Assembly: GCF_009827405.1 (NCBI RefSeq)
Contig: NZ_WTYY01000002.1
Span: forward strand, 558,001-622,000
Direction of reading: 5' to 3'
DNA from: Alteraurantiacibacter aestuarii
Lineage (GTDB): Bacteria; Pseudomonadota; Alphaproteobacteria; Sphingomonadales; Sphingomonadaceae
Length of the DNA stretch: 64,000 bases
Positions 36,874-45,225 of the stretch are shown one piece after another (the stretch's first letter is position 1; the number at the start of each line of letters is the position of its first letter). Below the pieces are notes generated by a model, which was given only the letters and a program-made list of their open reading frames with translations, did no database searches and was not told where the DNA came from. The translations under genes and the position numbers were made by a program.

Positions 36874-37959
36874 ATGCTCAACAAGATCCGTCGCGCGGGG
36901 GCAGTAGCGATACTGGCATGCGCCTTCGTCATAGCGTCTTGCTCACCAACAGCCGAGGAAACAGCAGCACCACGAACCGAGTTCAGCATCGGCTGGTCGA
37001 TCTATGCCGGCTGGATGCCCTGGGCCTATGCCGATCAGGCCGGCATCGTGAAGAAGTGGGCCGACAAATACGGCATTGAGATCAACATTGTGCAGGTCAA
37101 TGACTACGTCGAGTCGGTGAACCAGTATACCGCCGGTCAGCTTGACGGCGTGACCGTTGCGAACATGGACGCCCTCACCATCCCCGCAGCGGGCGGGAAG
37201 GACACCAGCGCAATTATCGTCGGCGACTATTCCAACGGCAATGACGGTATTCTCCTGAAGGGCTCCGACAGCCTCAGCGCAATCATGGGGCGACAGGTCT
37301 ATCTGGTCGAGCTTTCGGTATCCCACTATCTGCTCGCCCGCGGGCTCGAATCGGTCGGCATGTCCATGACTGATGTCAGGACCGTCAACACCTCGGACGC
37401 GGATATCGCCAGCGCCTTCACCTCGCCCGACGTGACCGCCGCAGTCGCCTGGAACCCGCAGCTCTCGACGATGAGGCAGACACCCGGCGCGAACGAAGTG
37501 TTCAGTTCCGCTGATATCCCGGGCGAGATTCTTGACCTTCTGGTCGTCGACACGGCGACGCTCCAGGCCAATCCCAACCTCGGCAAGGCCCTGGCTGGCA
37601 TCTGGTACGAGACGACCGCATTGATGCAAAGGCAGGACGAGCAGGGCAGAGCGGCACGTGCGGCGATGGCCGAGCTTGCCGGTACAACGCTCGAGAATTT
37701 CGAGGGCCAGCTTGCAACCACTTATCTCTACACAGAGCCGCAGGCGGCAGTCGCGGCCACTTCGGACGCGGCGCTGATCGAGACGATGACGCGTGTGCGC
37801 GACTTCAGCTTCTCGCAGGGACTGTTCGGCCAGGGGGCAAGTTCTGCCGATGCGATCGGCATGGCGTTTCCGGGAGGCAAGACCCTGGGCGATCCGGATC
37901 ACATCACCCTGCGTTTCGACGAAACCTACATGCAAATGGCCGCAGATGGGGCCTTGTGA
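36874..37959 (+). CDS. ABC transporter substrate-binding lipoprotein, urea-carboxylase-associated type
   Basis: 361 residues; the chosen ATG gives a signal with lipobox IASC. The body is a type II periplasmic binding fold of the taurine/nitrate group (FSIGWSIYAGWMPWAYADQA, VQVNDYVESVNQYTAGQLDG, AAVAWNPQLSTM) and matches the family found next to urea carboxylase genes. It should deliver guanidine, urea or a related small cation to the permease encoded downstream. First gene of the plus-strand operon, controlled from the region holding dyad site b. Confidence 0.85.
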   Translation: MLNKIRRAGAVAILACAFVIASCSPTAEETAAPRTEFSIGWSIYAGWMPWAYADQAGIVKKWADKYGIEINIVQVNDYVESVNQYTAGQLDGVTVANMDALTIPAAGGKDTSAIIVGDYSNGNDGILLKGSDSLSAIMGRQVYLVELSVSHYLLARGLESVGMSMTDVRTVNTSDADIASAFTSPDVTAAVAWNPQLSTMRQTPGANEVFSSADIPGEILDLLVVDTATLQANPNLGKALAGIWYETTALMQRQDEQGRAARAAMAELAGTTLENFEGQLATTYLYTEPQAAVAATSDAALIETMTRVRDFSFSQGLFGQGASSADAIGMAFPGGKTLGDPDHITLRFDETYMQMAADGAL

Positions 37960-38001
37960 CCTGCTGAAACTGGCTGACAGCAAGATCCTGATCGGAATGT
38001 T

Positions 38002-38817
38002 ATGCGCTGGGTGAACCGTAACATAGGGCGCCGCAACAGCCTGCTCCTCGGCGCCATTCCGATCCTGGTCCTGTTGATGGTTTATCTGGTGGTCTCTGCT
38101 GATCGCCACGCGATCAATCCCAGCGACAAGATTTTGCCCATTCCCGGCGCCATGGTGCAGGCCATGTGGGGGCTGGTGTTTGAACCGGATCGCCTGTCTG
38201 GCAGGCTCCTGTTCTGGGCAGACACGTTCGCCAGTCTGCAGCGTCTTGGCCTGGGGATAGCCATCTCCACGCTGGCCGCTCTGATCGTGGGGATATTGCT
38301 GGGCATACTGCCACCTGTCCGCGCGACCTTTTCCACGCTGGTGACCGGCATCGCAGTTATCCCGCCAATCGCATTGCTGCCGATACTGTTCATTGCCTTC
38401 GGACTTGGGGAGACCGCCAAGGTGGCGCTGATCGTCATCGGCGTGGCGCCCTTCATGATCCGCGACATTGCTGCCCATATGGCCGCCTTGCCCAGAGAGC
38501 AGATCGTCAAGGCGCAGACACTGGGCGCAAGCACCTGGCAACTGATCCTGCGGGTCGCCCTGCCCCAGGCCATGCCGCGGCTGATCCAGGCAGTGCGCCT
38601 GTCGCTTGGTCCGGCGTGGGTCTTCCTGATCTCGGCAGAGGCGATCGCCTCCGATATCGGGCTTGGATATCGCATCTTCCTGGTCCGCCGCTATCTGGCG
38701 ATGGACGTGATCCTGCCTTACGTGGCGTGGATAGCGCTGCTCGCCGCGACGACGGACATTCTTCTGAACTGGTCCAGTCGCCGCCTGTTCCGCTGGGCTC
38801 ATGGAGCAAACCATTGA
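38002..38817 (+). CDS. ABC transporter permease, urea-carboxylase-associated type
   Basis: 271 residues with about six membrane helices and the permease EAA-like loop AAHMAALPREQIVKAQTLGA, which docks the ATPase. The sequence is of the taurine/nitrate/sulfonate (SsuC-like) importer group. It starts 42 bases after the binding protein gene, with only a weak GGA ribosome site, and its stop overlaps the ATPase start by four bases. Confidence 0.88.
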   Translation: MRWVNRNIGRRNSLLLGAIPILVLLMVYLVVSADRHAINPSDKILPIPGAMVQAMWGLVFEPDRLSGRLLFWADTFASLQRLGLGIAISTLAALIVGILLGILPPVRATFSTLVTGIAVIPPIALLPILFIAFGLGETAKVALIVIGVAPFMIRDIAAHMAALPREQIVKAQTLGASTWQLILRVALPQAMPRLIQAVRLSLGPAWVFLISAEAIASDIGLGYRIFLVRRYLAMDVILPYVAWIALLAATTDILLNWSSRRLFRWAHGANH

Positions 38818-39632
38818 ACGCGCTGCTCAGCCTCCAGAACGTTTGGGTCGAATATGGCGACAAGGTGGTCCTGGAGCGGATCAACCTCAATATCGAGGCG
38901 GGCTCCTTTGTCTCGATCATTGGCCCGTCAGGAGCAGGCAAGAGCAGTCTGCTGCGCGTGCTGCTGGGGCAGGAAGCGCCGACCAAGGGGACCATCCTGC
39001 TCAACGATGAGCCGCTCAAACCCCAATGTGAGCCTGACCGCGGCGTGGTGTTCCAGCGGTATTCGGTGTTTTCCCACCTGACGGTTCTGGGCAACACCGT
39101 GTTCGGTCTCGAATGCGCGCAGGCTCCGCTGACTGCACGATTGTTCGGCGCGCGCCGCCGGGCTGCCGAAGCAGAGGCGGAAGAGATGCTGGCGGCTGTT
39201 GGCCTGAGCGACAACCTGCATCTTTACCCGGCCCAGATGTCTGGCGGTATGCAACAGCGTCTGGCAATTGCCCAAGCGCTGATCAAGCGGCCCAGACTCC
39301 TGCTGCTGGACGAGCCGTTTGGCGCGCTTGATCCCGGCATCAGGGCCGACATGCACGCGCTGATAACGCGCTTGTGGAGCGATTATTCGCTGACCGTCGT
39401 GATGGTAACCCACGATATCGGCGAGGCATTCTCGCTCGGCACGCGCGTTTTGACACTGGACAAGGCGCGCCATGATCCGCACGCTCCGCACCGTTACGGT
39501 GCCACCGTCGTTTACGACCTTCCGCTCAAGAAGCAGGCCACCGTCGAGGCCGGAACTTGCGTTGACAATGGCGCTGAGAACGGCCCGGAAGTCAACTGCA
39601 TTATTACAGTTGACGAAACTCGTAATAATTGA
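38814..39632 (+). CDS. ABC transporter ATPase, urea-carboxylase-associated type
   Basis: 272 residues from a TTG at 38814 that overlaps the permease stop (TTGA) and has GGAG seven bases upstream; translation then begins (M)NALLSLQNVWVEYGDKVVLE. It shows Walker A GPSGAGKSS, Q-loop VFQRYS, signature MSGGMQQRLAIAQAL, Walker B LLLLDEPFGALD and H-loop THD. The last 11 codons overlap dyad site c, so the promoter of the regulator lies inside this gene. Confidence 0.9.
   Translation: MNALLSLQNVWVEYGDKVVLERINLNIEAGSFVSIIGPSGAGKSSLLRVLLGQEAPTKGTILLNDEPLKPQCEPDRGVVFQRYSVFSHLTVLGNTVFGLECAQAPLTARLFGARRRAAEAEAEEMLAAVGLSDNLHLYPAQMSGGMQQRLAIAQALIKRPRLLLLDEPFGALDPGIRADMHALITRLWSDYSLTVVMVTHDIGEAFSLGTRVLTLDKARHDPHAPHRYGATVVYDLPLKKQATVEAGTCVDNGAENGPEVNCIITVDETRNN
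39600..39629 (+). promoter_or_regulatory. dyad site c (regulon motif) upstream of the NikR-like regulator
   Basis: ATTATTAC and GTAATAAT form a perfect eight-base inverted repeat separated by 14 bases containing TTGACG. It ends 16 bases before the regulator's ATG and overlaps the end of the ATPase gene. It is the most symmetrical of the five sites, as expected for an autoregulatory operator. Confidence 0.7.
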
Positions 39633-39645
39633 GAGGAGGAACAAT

Positions 39646-40155
39646 ATGGCTACCGAACCCACCAGTCTCGCCAGGCTCAGCATGAGTCTTCCGGCAGAGC
39701 TTTCCCGACAGCTTGACGTGATGGTTGAAGAGCGCGGCCTGCCGTCCCGTTCGCAGCTGATCGCCGAGCTGATCCGTCATGCGCTGGCGGACCATGAGGC
39801 ACTGACCCGCCCCAAAGGCACGCTGGCCGGGACCATTACGCTGGTTTATCGCGGAGACCGCGCAGGCGTGCGGCAGCAACTCGCCACAACCCAGCTTCAC
39901 TATCTGAAGGAAGTCATCTCCTCGCAGCACGTGTTTCTCGAGGACGACCAGTCACTCGAAGTTCTGCTGGTACAGGGTCCGGCTGTCCGGCTGGAGGCTC
40001 TGTGCGATGCCTTGCGCGGAATTCGCGGCGTCCATCAGCTGCAACTCGTCACCACGACCGCCCTGCTGCCGCCGCTGCACGAGCAGGATCAGGCAACCGG
40101 CAAGGATGACGAGGCCCCGGGCAGGGACCGATCCCGCAAGGGCATGGCTGCGTGA
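39646..40155 (+). CDS. NikR-like ribbon-helix-helix transcriptional regulator lacking the nickel ligands
   Basis: 169 residues after a GAGGAGG ribosome site. Residues 8-50 form a ribbon-helix-helix domain (RLSMSLPAELSRQLDVMVEE, RSQLIAELIRHAL); residues 60-137 align by eye with the ACT-like sensor domain of NikR. Where E. coli NikR has nickel ligands His76, His87, His89 and Cys95, this protein has Leu84, His95, Phe97 and Ser103, so a NikR-type nickel site is not possible. It probably senses another ligand such as guanidine, and probably binds the dyad sites. It overlaps the next gene by four bases (GTGA). Confidence 0.8.
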   Translation: MATEPTSLARLSMSLPAELSRQLDVMVEERGLPSRSQLIAELIRHALADHEALTRPKGTLAGTITLVYRGDRAGVRQQLATTQLHYLKEVISSQHVFLEDDQSLEVLLVQGPAVRLEALCDALRGIRGVHQLQLVTTTALLPPLHEQDQATGKDDEAPGRDRSRKGMAA

Positions 40156-40973
40156 CAGCACTCGCCGATCCCAAAGCGGCACGCGATCATGCCCGCGCGA
40201 TGGGGGGCACGGTCGTCGAAGCCATGCCCGCGCTGCCCCCCGTGGCCGACGACCTTCCCGCCGATGTCGATTGCGATGATCTGCTGTGGGAAGAGACTGT
40301 CGCGGCAGGCGGTTATGCCACGCGCAGGCTGGCGCGCGGCACCCGGCTGCGGATGATCGACCTGGCAGGCGATGCATGCGCCTCGCTGCTGGTCTTCAAC
40401 GCCGAAATGCCGAGTGAGCGCCTGAATGTCGCGGATACGGTCAAGGTCCAGTGGAATGCCTATCTCGGCGCGGGCAAGCTGTTACTGTCCGACATGGGCC
40501 GCGTGTTGCTGAGCATCGTGGAAGACGACGCACAAACCCACGACACTTTTTGCGGCACCTCCAACGCTGCGACCAACGCAGCCAAATATGGCGAAGGCAG
40601 TAACAGCGGCGCCTGCCCCAACGGCCGCGACCGCCTGCTGCTCGGGTCCGCCAAGCACGGGCTGCAACGGCGCGATGTCCACCCTTGCGTCAACCTGTTC
40701 AAAGGCACGCGGATCGAAGCGGACGGGACCATCGTTCCGCTTGTCGGCCCCTTCGCTGCCGGGCGCACCGTGCTGCTGCGCGCCGAAATGGACGTGATTA
40801 TCGTGATCGCCAATTGCCCGCACGTCCTGGATCCGCGCGAGGCGTGGACCGTCACGCCCCTGCGCCTTTCTGCCTGGCGCGGCGCCGTGACAGGCGAAGA
40901 CGATCCCATTCGCACCGCAACGCCGGAGGGGTTGCGTGCCTTCCAGAACGTTGAAGACTATTTCCGCCGCTAA
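40152..40973 (+). CDS. DUF1989 protein, larger subunit of a carboxyguanidine deiminase-type pair
   Basis: 273 residues from a GTG overlapping the regulator stop. It belongs to the urea-carboxylase-associated DUF1989 family: GYATRRLARGTRLRMIDLAG, ASLLVFNAE, HDTFCGTSNA with a conserved Cys, and ACPNGRDR. Two such proteins form carboxyguanidine deiminase in characterised guanidine-degrading bacteria, converting carboxyguanidine to allophanate and ammonia. The neighbouring smaller paralogue would complete the heteromer. Confidence 0.85.
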   Translation: MTALADPKAARDHARAMGGTVVEAMPALPPVADDLPADVDCDDLLWEETVAAGGYATRRLARGTRLRMIDLAGDACASLLVFNAEMPSERLNVADTVKVQWNAYLGAGKLLLSDMGRVLLSIVEDDAQTHDTFCGTSNAATNAAKYGEGSNSGACPNGRDRLLLGSAKHGLQRRDVHPCVNLFKGTRIEADGTIVPLVGPFAAGRTVLLRAEMDVIIVIANCPHVLDPREAWTVTPLRLSAWRGAVTGEDDPIRTATPEGLRAFQNVEDYFRR

Positions 40974-40993
40974 GTAGGAAGACTGACCCAGAA

Positions 40994-41629
40994 ATGACTG
41001 CCGCACCGGGATTACAAGGGCTTTCAGACACTGTTATTCATGACGAGGTCGTGCCCGCCCGGGCACCTTGGCTTTATCATATCGCCGCCGGTCAATCCCT
41101 CCGCATTGTCGATCTGGAAGGCAATCAGGCGGTCGACTTCCTGCTCTATTGCGCCGCCGACGATGCCGAACGCTACAGCGCGCAGGACACCGTTGCGATG
41201 CAGGGCAATCTGTTCCTGCGCAAGGGATCGGTGCTGCGGTCGAACGAAGGGCGCGCGATGATGACCATCACCGCCACTTCGGTCGAGTATCACGACACAA
41301 TTGGCGGGGCTTGCTCCTGCGAATCCAATATGCTGCGCTACGGCCATCACACCAAGTCGCAACATGCCTGCGTCGAGAACTTCCTCGAAGCCAACCTGAC
41401 TGAGGGGCGCAGCAAGCGGGACATTGTCTCCAACATCAATTTCTTCATGAATGTGCCGGTCATGGAAGACGGTTCGCTGGGGATCGTCGATGGCATTTCG
41501 GCCCCGGGGCTTACGGTCGATCTGCGCGCCGATATGGATGTGATCGTCGTGGTGTCGAATTGCCCGCAGATCAACAATCCCTGCAACGCCTTCAATCCAA
41601 CCAAAGTGCGGATGATCGTCACGGCATGA
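40994..41629 (+). CDS. DUF1989 protein, smaller subunit of a carboxyguanidine deiminase-type pair
   Basis: 211 residues, 20 bases after its larger paralogue. Family signatures are QSLRIVDLEGNQAVDFLLYC, GSVLRSNEGRAMMTI and GGACSCESNMLRYG, with a cysteine cluster that may bind metal, and VVVSNCPQINNPCNAFNP. It is expected to act with the preceding protein on carboxyguanidine. Its stop overlaps the carboxylase start by four bases (ATGA), so the enzymes are probably made in fixed proportion. Confidence 0.87.
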   Translation: MTAAPGLQGLSDTVIHDEVVPARAPWLYHIAAGQSLRIVDLEGNQAVDFLLYCAADDAERYSAQDTVAMQGNLFLRKGSVLRSNEGRAMMTITATSVEYHDTIGGACSCESNMLRYGHHTKSQHACVENFLEANLTEGRSKRDIVSNINFFMNVPVMEDGSLGIVDGISAPGLTVDLRADMDVIVVVSNCPQINNPCNAFNPTKVRMIVTA

Positions 41630-44600
41630 GTATAACGACGGTACTGGTCGCAAACCGGGGGGCAATCGCCACCCGGATTATCCGCACTCTGCGCAGCATG
41701 GGCCTGCGTTCGGTGGCCGTTTATTCCGAGGCCGATGCCGGTTCGCTGCATGTGTCGCAGGCGGATGTGGCCGTTTGCATCGGTCCCGCACCGGCGACAG
41801 AGAGCTATCTTGATGTCGCTGCGATCATCAATGCGGCGAGGGAAACCGGCGCCGGCTTCATCCACCCCGGCTATGGCTTTCTGGCCGAGAATGCCGAATT
41901 TGCCGAGGCCTGCGAAGCCGCCGGCATCGTGTTCGTTGGCCCCACGCCCGAGAACATGCGCACCTTTGGCCTCAAGCACAGCGCCCGCGCGCTGGCGGCT
42001 GAACACGGCGTGGCACTCGCACCCGGCACGGGACTGTTGACCGATGCCGACAACGCCGCACAGGCAGCCAATGAAATCGGCTATCCGGTAATCCTGAAAG
42101 CCACCGCTGGCGGCGGCGGCATCGGCATGCGGATCTGCGAGGACGAAGCCGCCGTGCGCGAAGGCTTCGCCGGTGTCGCGCGTCTCGGCGCCGGAAATTT
42201 CGGCGATGCAGGCGTGTTCCTCGAACGGTATATTTCCCGCGCGCGCCATATCGAAGTGCAGATTTTCGGCGACGGGGATGGCCGCATAATGCCGCTTGGC
42301 GAACGCGATTGCTCATTGCAGCGACGCAATCAGAAGGTGGTCGAGGAAGCCCCCGCCCCGCAACTCTCCCCGGCAGTGCGCGAAGAGCTGATCGCTGCGG
42401 CTGTCCGCCTTGGCGAGGCTGCCCGGTATCGCTCTGCAGGCACTGTCGAGTTCCTGTTCGATGCCGAACGTCAGGAATTCTTCTTTCTCGAAATGAACAC
42501 ACGGCTTCAGGTCGAGCACGGCGTCACTGAGGAAGTGATGCGCATCGATCTGGTCGAGTGGATGGTCCGCGGGGCGACGGGTGACTATTCGTTCCTGAAT
42601 GGCGAACCGCCGGAGCCGCGCGGGCACTCTATGCAGGTTCGCCTGTATGCCGAAGATCCTGCACTCGACTATCGCCCGACCACCGGCACGCTCGTCGCAC
42701 TCCATTTCCCCGAATCCATCCGTGCGGAGACCTGGTGCGAGGCCGGCAGTGCGATCAGCGCATGGTACGATCCGATGATCGCCAAGCTGATCGTTCACGG
42801 CGAAACGCGGGACGCAGCCAAATTGGCGATGCAGGCGGCGCTCGACGAAAGTCACCTGGACGGTATCGAGACCAACCTGCGCTGGCTGCGCGACGTTGTG
42901 CGCAATGAGGATTTCGCGTCAGGGCAGGTTTCCACCAAGCTGCTCGAGACGATCGAATATAATCCCCGCAGCGTCCGGGTGGTCTCCGGCGGCACTGCCA
43001 CCACCGTGCAGGACTGGCCCGGCCGGCAGGGCCTGTGGGCGATCGGCGTGCCCCCCTCCGGTCCGATGGATGATCGCTCCTTCCGGATCGGCAATCAGCG
43101 GCTCGGCAATCCGGAGGATGCCGCCGGGCTGGAGGTTACCTTCACCGGACCGACCCTGTATTTCAACGCGCCAGCACGGATATGCCTTGCCGGCGCCGAT
43201 TTCGGTGCCCGACTGGACGGCGAGCCAGTTGAACGGGGCATCCCTGTTGACATCGGCGCGGGTCAGACACTCTCGCTCGGGCGCGTTTCTGGCGGCGGCA
43301 TGCGTGGTTATATCCTGTTTGCAGGCGGGCTTGAGGTTCCGCCCTATCTCGGCAGCCGCAGCACCTTCGAGCTCGGCCAGTTCGGCGGCCATGCGGCGCG
43401 GCGACTGCTCGCCGGTGACACGCTTCACCTGGCGGCAAACGACATTGGCACGCCCGCACCCGTGGAAGCGGCGCCGGACTTCGGCAATCGCTGGACGCTG
43501 CGAGTCCTCTACGGCCCGCACGGCGCGCCGGACTTCTTCACTGAGGAGGATATAGACGCGATCCTCAAGGCAGAATGGCAGGTGCACTACAACAGCAACC
43601 GCACCGGTGTGCGGCTGGTCGGGCCAAAGCCGCAATGGGCGCGCACCGACGGCGGCGAAGCTGGCCTGCATCCGTCGAACATCCACGACAATCCATACGC
43701 CATCGGCGCGGTCGACTTCACCGGCGACATGCCGATCATCCTTGGCCCGGACGGCCCGTCGCTCGGCGGTTTCGTCTGTCCCTTCGTGGTGATCGCGGCG
43801 GACCGCTGGAAGATCGGGCAGCTCGCCCCCGGCAACCGCCTGCGTTTCGTACCCGTCACATATGATGATGCCATTGCGGCCGACCGCGCACCGTTGACGC
43901 AGATTACGCAGGAGCCTGCCGCCGCTGCGCCGGAACGCGCGATCGCCGCGCTTTCGCCGATCCTTGCCGACACACCGGCGCAGGGACTGCGTCCGCGGAC
44001 CGTCTATCGCCAGCAGGGCGACCGCAATATCCTGGTTGAATACGGGCCCATCGTGCTCGACATCGAACTGCGCATCCGCGTGCATGCGCTGATGACCGTG
44101 CTGGAAAGCAAGGCCCTGCCGGGAGTGATCGACATCGTGCCCGGCATACGCTCGCTGCAACTCCATTTCGACGATGACGCGCTCGACCAGCGGGGCGCAC
44201 TTGCCGCGCTGATGGAGGCCGAGAACGAGCTTGGCGATCTGGAGGATTTCACCATCCCGTCGCGGATCGTCCATCTTCCACTCAGCTGGCGCGATCCGGC
44301 CACCATCGAGACGATAGAGAAGTACATGGCGGCGGTGCGTGATGACGCGCCGTGGTGTCCGGATAATATCGAGTTCATCCGCCGCATAAACGGCCTGACA
44401 GACGCCGATGCGGTGGAGGATGTGATCTTCGATGCCAGCTATCTGGTGATGGGCCTGGGTGACGTTTATCTGGGCGCGCCGGTGGCCACTCCGGTCGATC
44501 CACGTCACCGGCTGGTCACCACCAAGTACAATCCCGCCCGCACCTGGACCCCGCCCAATGTCGTGGGGATCGGCGGCGCATACATGTGTATCTACGGCAT

Positions 44601-45225
44601 GGAAGGCCCCGGCGGTTACCAGCTGTTCGGTCGCACCATCCAGGTGTGGAACACCTATCGCCAGACCGACGCCTTCGTGGAGGGCAAGCCGTGGCTGCTG
44701 CGCTTCTTCGACCAGATCCGTTTTTTCAAGGTGAGCGCGGAAGAGCTGGTCGAATGGCGCAGGGACTTTCCCAATGGCCGCCGGTCGATAGAGGTCGAGC
44801 ACTCGGAATTCCGCCTGGCGGACTATCGCGCCTTCCTGGCCGAAAACGCCGATTCAATCTCGGCCTTCCAGAAACAGCGTCAGGCCGCTTTCGATGATGA
44901 ACGCGCGGAATGGCAGCGCAACGGCGAATTTGATCGCATTTCGGAACTCGCCGATGATCCGGCAGCAGGCACTCTTGCCGCCCCCACGATCGAGGTGCCC
45001 GAAGGTGCCGACGTGATCGAAGCGCCCTTCGGGGGAAGCGTCTGGAAGTTGCTGGTTGCCGAAGGTGACGAGGTCCAGGCGGGCCAGATCATCGCAGTAA
45101 TTGAGGCAATGAAGATGGAATGCCCACTGGAAAGCCCCGGCAGCGGGACAATTTCCGCGCTCTACATCAGTGAACGCCAATCGATAGAACCGGGCGCTCC
45201 GCTGCTGGCGCTGACGCGCTCATGA
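41626..45225 (+). CDS. biotin-dependent urea/guanidine carboxylase
   Basis: 1199 residues. Residues 1-450 are a biotin carboxylase (VLVANRGAIATRIIRTLRSM, ATP-grasp loop KATAGGGGIGMR, FLEMNTRLQVEHGVTE). About 460-1050 are the KipA/KipI-type carboxyltransferase halves (SGPMDDRSFRIGNQRLGNPE, GIGGAYMCIYGMEGPGGYQL). The C-terminal biotinyl domain has AMKM with Lys1163. It carboxylates urea to allophanate or guanidine to carboxyguanidine. The adjacent DUF1989 pair favours guanidine, but the residue separating the two classes cannot be assigned without an alignment. It overlaps both neighbours by four bases. Confidence 0.93.
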   Translation: MSITTVLVANRGAIATRIIRTLRSMGLRSVAVYSEADAGSLHVSQADVAVCIGPAPATESYLDVAAIINAARETGAGFIHPGYGFLAENAEFAEACEAAGIVFVGPTPENMRTFGLKHSARALAAEHGVALAPGTGLLTDADNAAQAANEIGYPVILKATAGGGGIGMRICEDEAAVREGFAGVARLGAGNFGDAGVFLERYISRARHIEVQIFGDGDGRIMPLGERDCSLQRRNQKVVEEAPAPQLSPAVREELIAAAVRLGEAARYRSAGTVEFLFDAERQEFFFLEMNTRLQVEHGVTEEVMRIDLVEWMVRGATGDYSFLNGEPPEPRGHSMQVRLYAEDPALDYRPTTGTLVALHFPESIRAETWCEAGSAISAWYDPMIAKLIVHGETRDAAKLAMQAALDESHLDGIETNLRWLRDVVRNEDFASGQVSTKLLETIEYNPRSVRVVSGGTATTVQDWPGRQGLWAIGVPPSGPMDDRSFRIGNQRLGNPEDAAGLEVTFTGPTLYFNAPARICLAGADFGARLDGEPVERGIPVDIGAGQTLSLGRVSGGGMRGYILFAGGLEVPPYLGSRSTFELGQFGGHAARRLLAGDTLHLAANDIGTPAPVEAAPDFGNRWTLRVLYGPHGAPDFFTEEDIDAILKAEWQVHYNSNRTGVRLVGPKPQWARTDGGEAGLHPSNIHDNPYAIGAVDFTGDMPIILGPDGPSLGGFVCPFVVIAADRWKIGQLAPGNRLRFVPVTYDDAIAADRAPLTQITQEPAAAAPERAIAALSPILADTPAQGLRPRTVYRQQGDRNILVEYGPIVLDIELRIRVHALMTVLESKALPGVIDIVPGIRSLQLHFDDDALDQRGALAALMEAENELGDLEDFTIPSRIVHLPLSWRDPATIETIEKYMAAVRDDAPWCPDNIEFIRRINGLTDADAVEDVIFDASYLVMGLGDVYLGAPVATPVDPRHRLVTTKYNPARTWTPPNVVGIGGAYMCIYGMEGPGGYQLFGRTIQVWNTYRQTDAFVEGKPWLLRFFDQIRFFKVSAEELVEWRRDFPNGRRSIEVEHSEFRLADYRAFLAENADSISAFQKQRQAAFDDERAEWQRNGEFDRISELADDPAAGTLAAPTIEVPEGADVIEAPFGGSVWKLLVAEGDEVQAGQIIAVIEAMKMECPLESPGSGTISALYISERQSIEPGAPLLALTRS

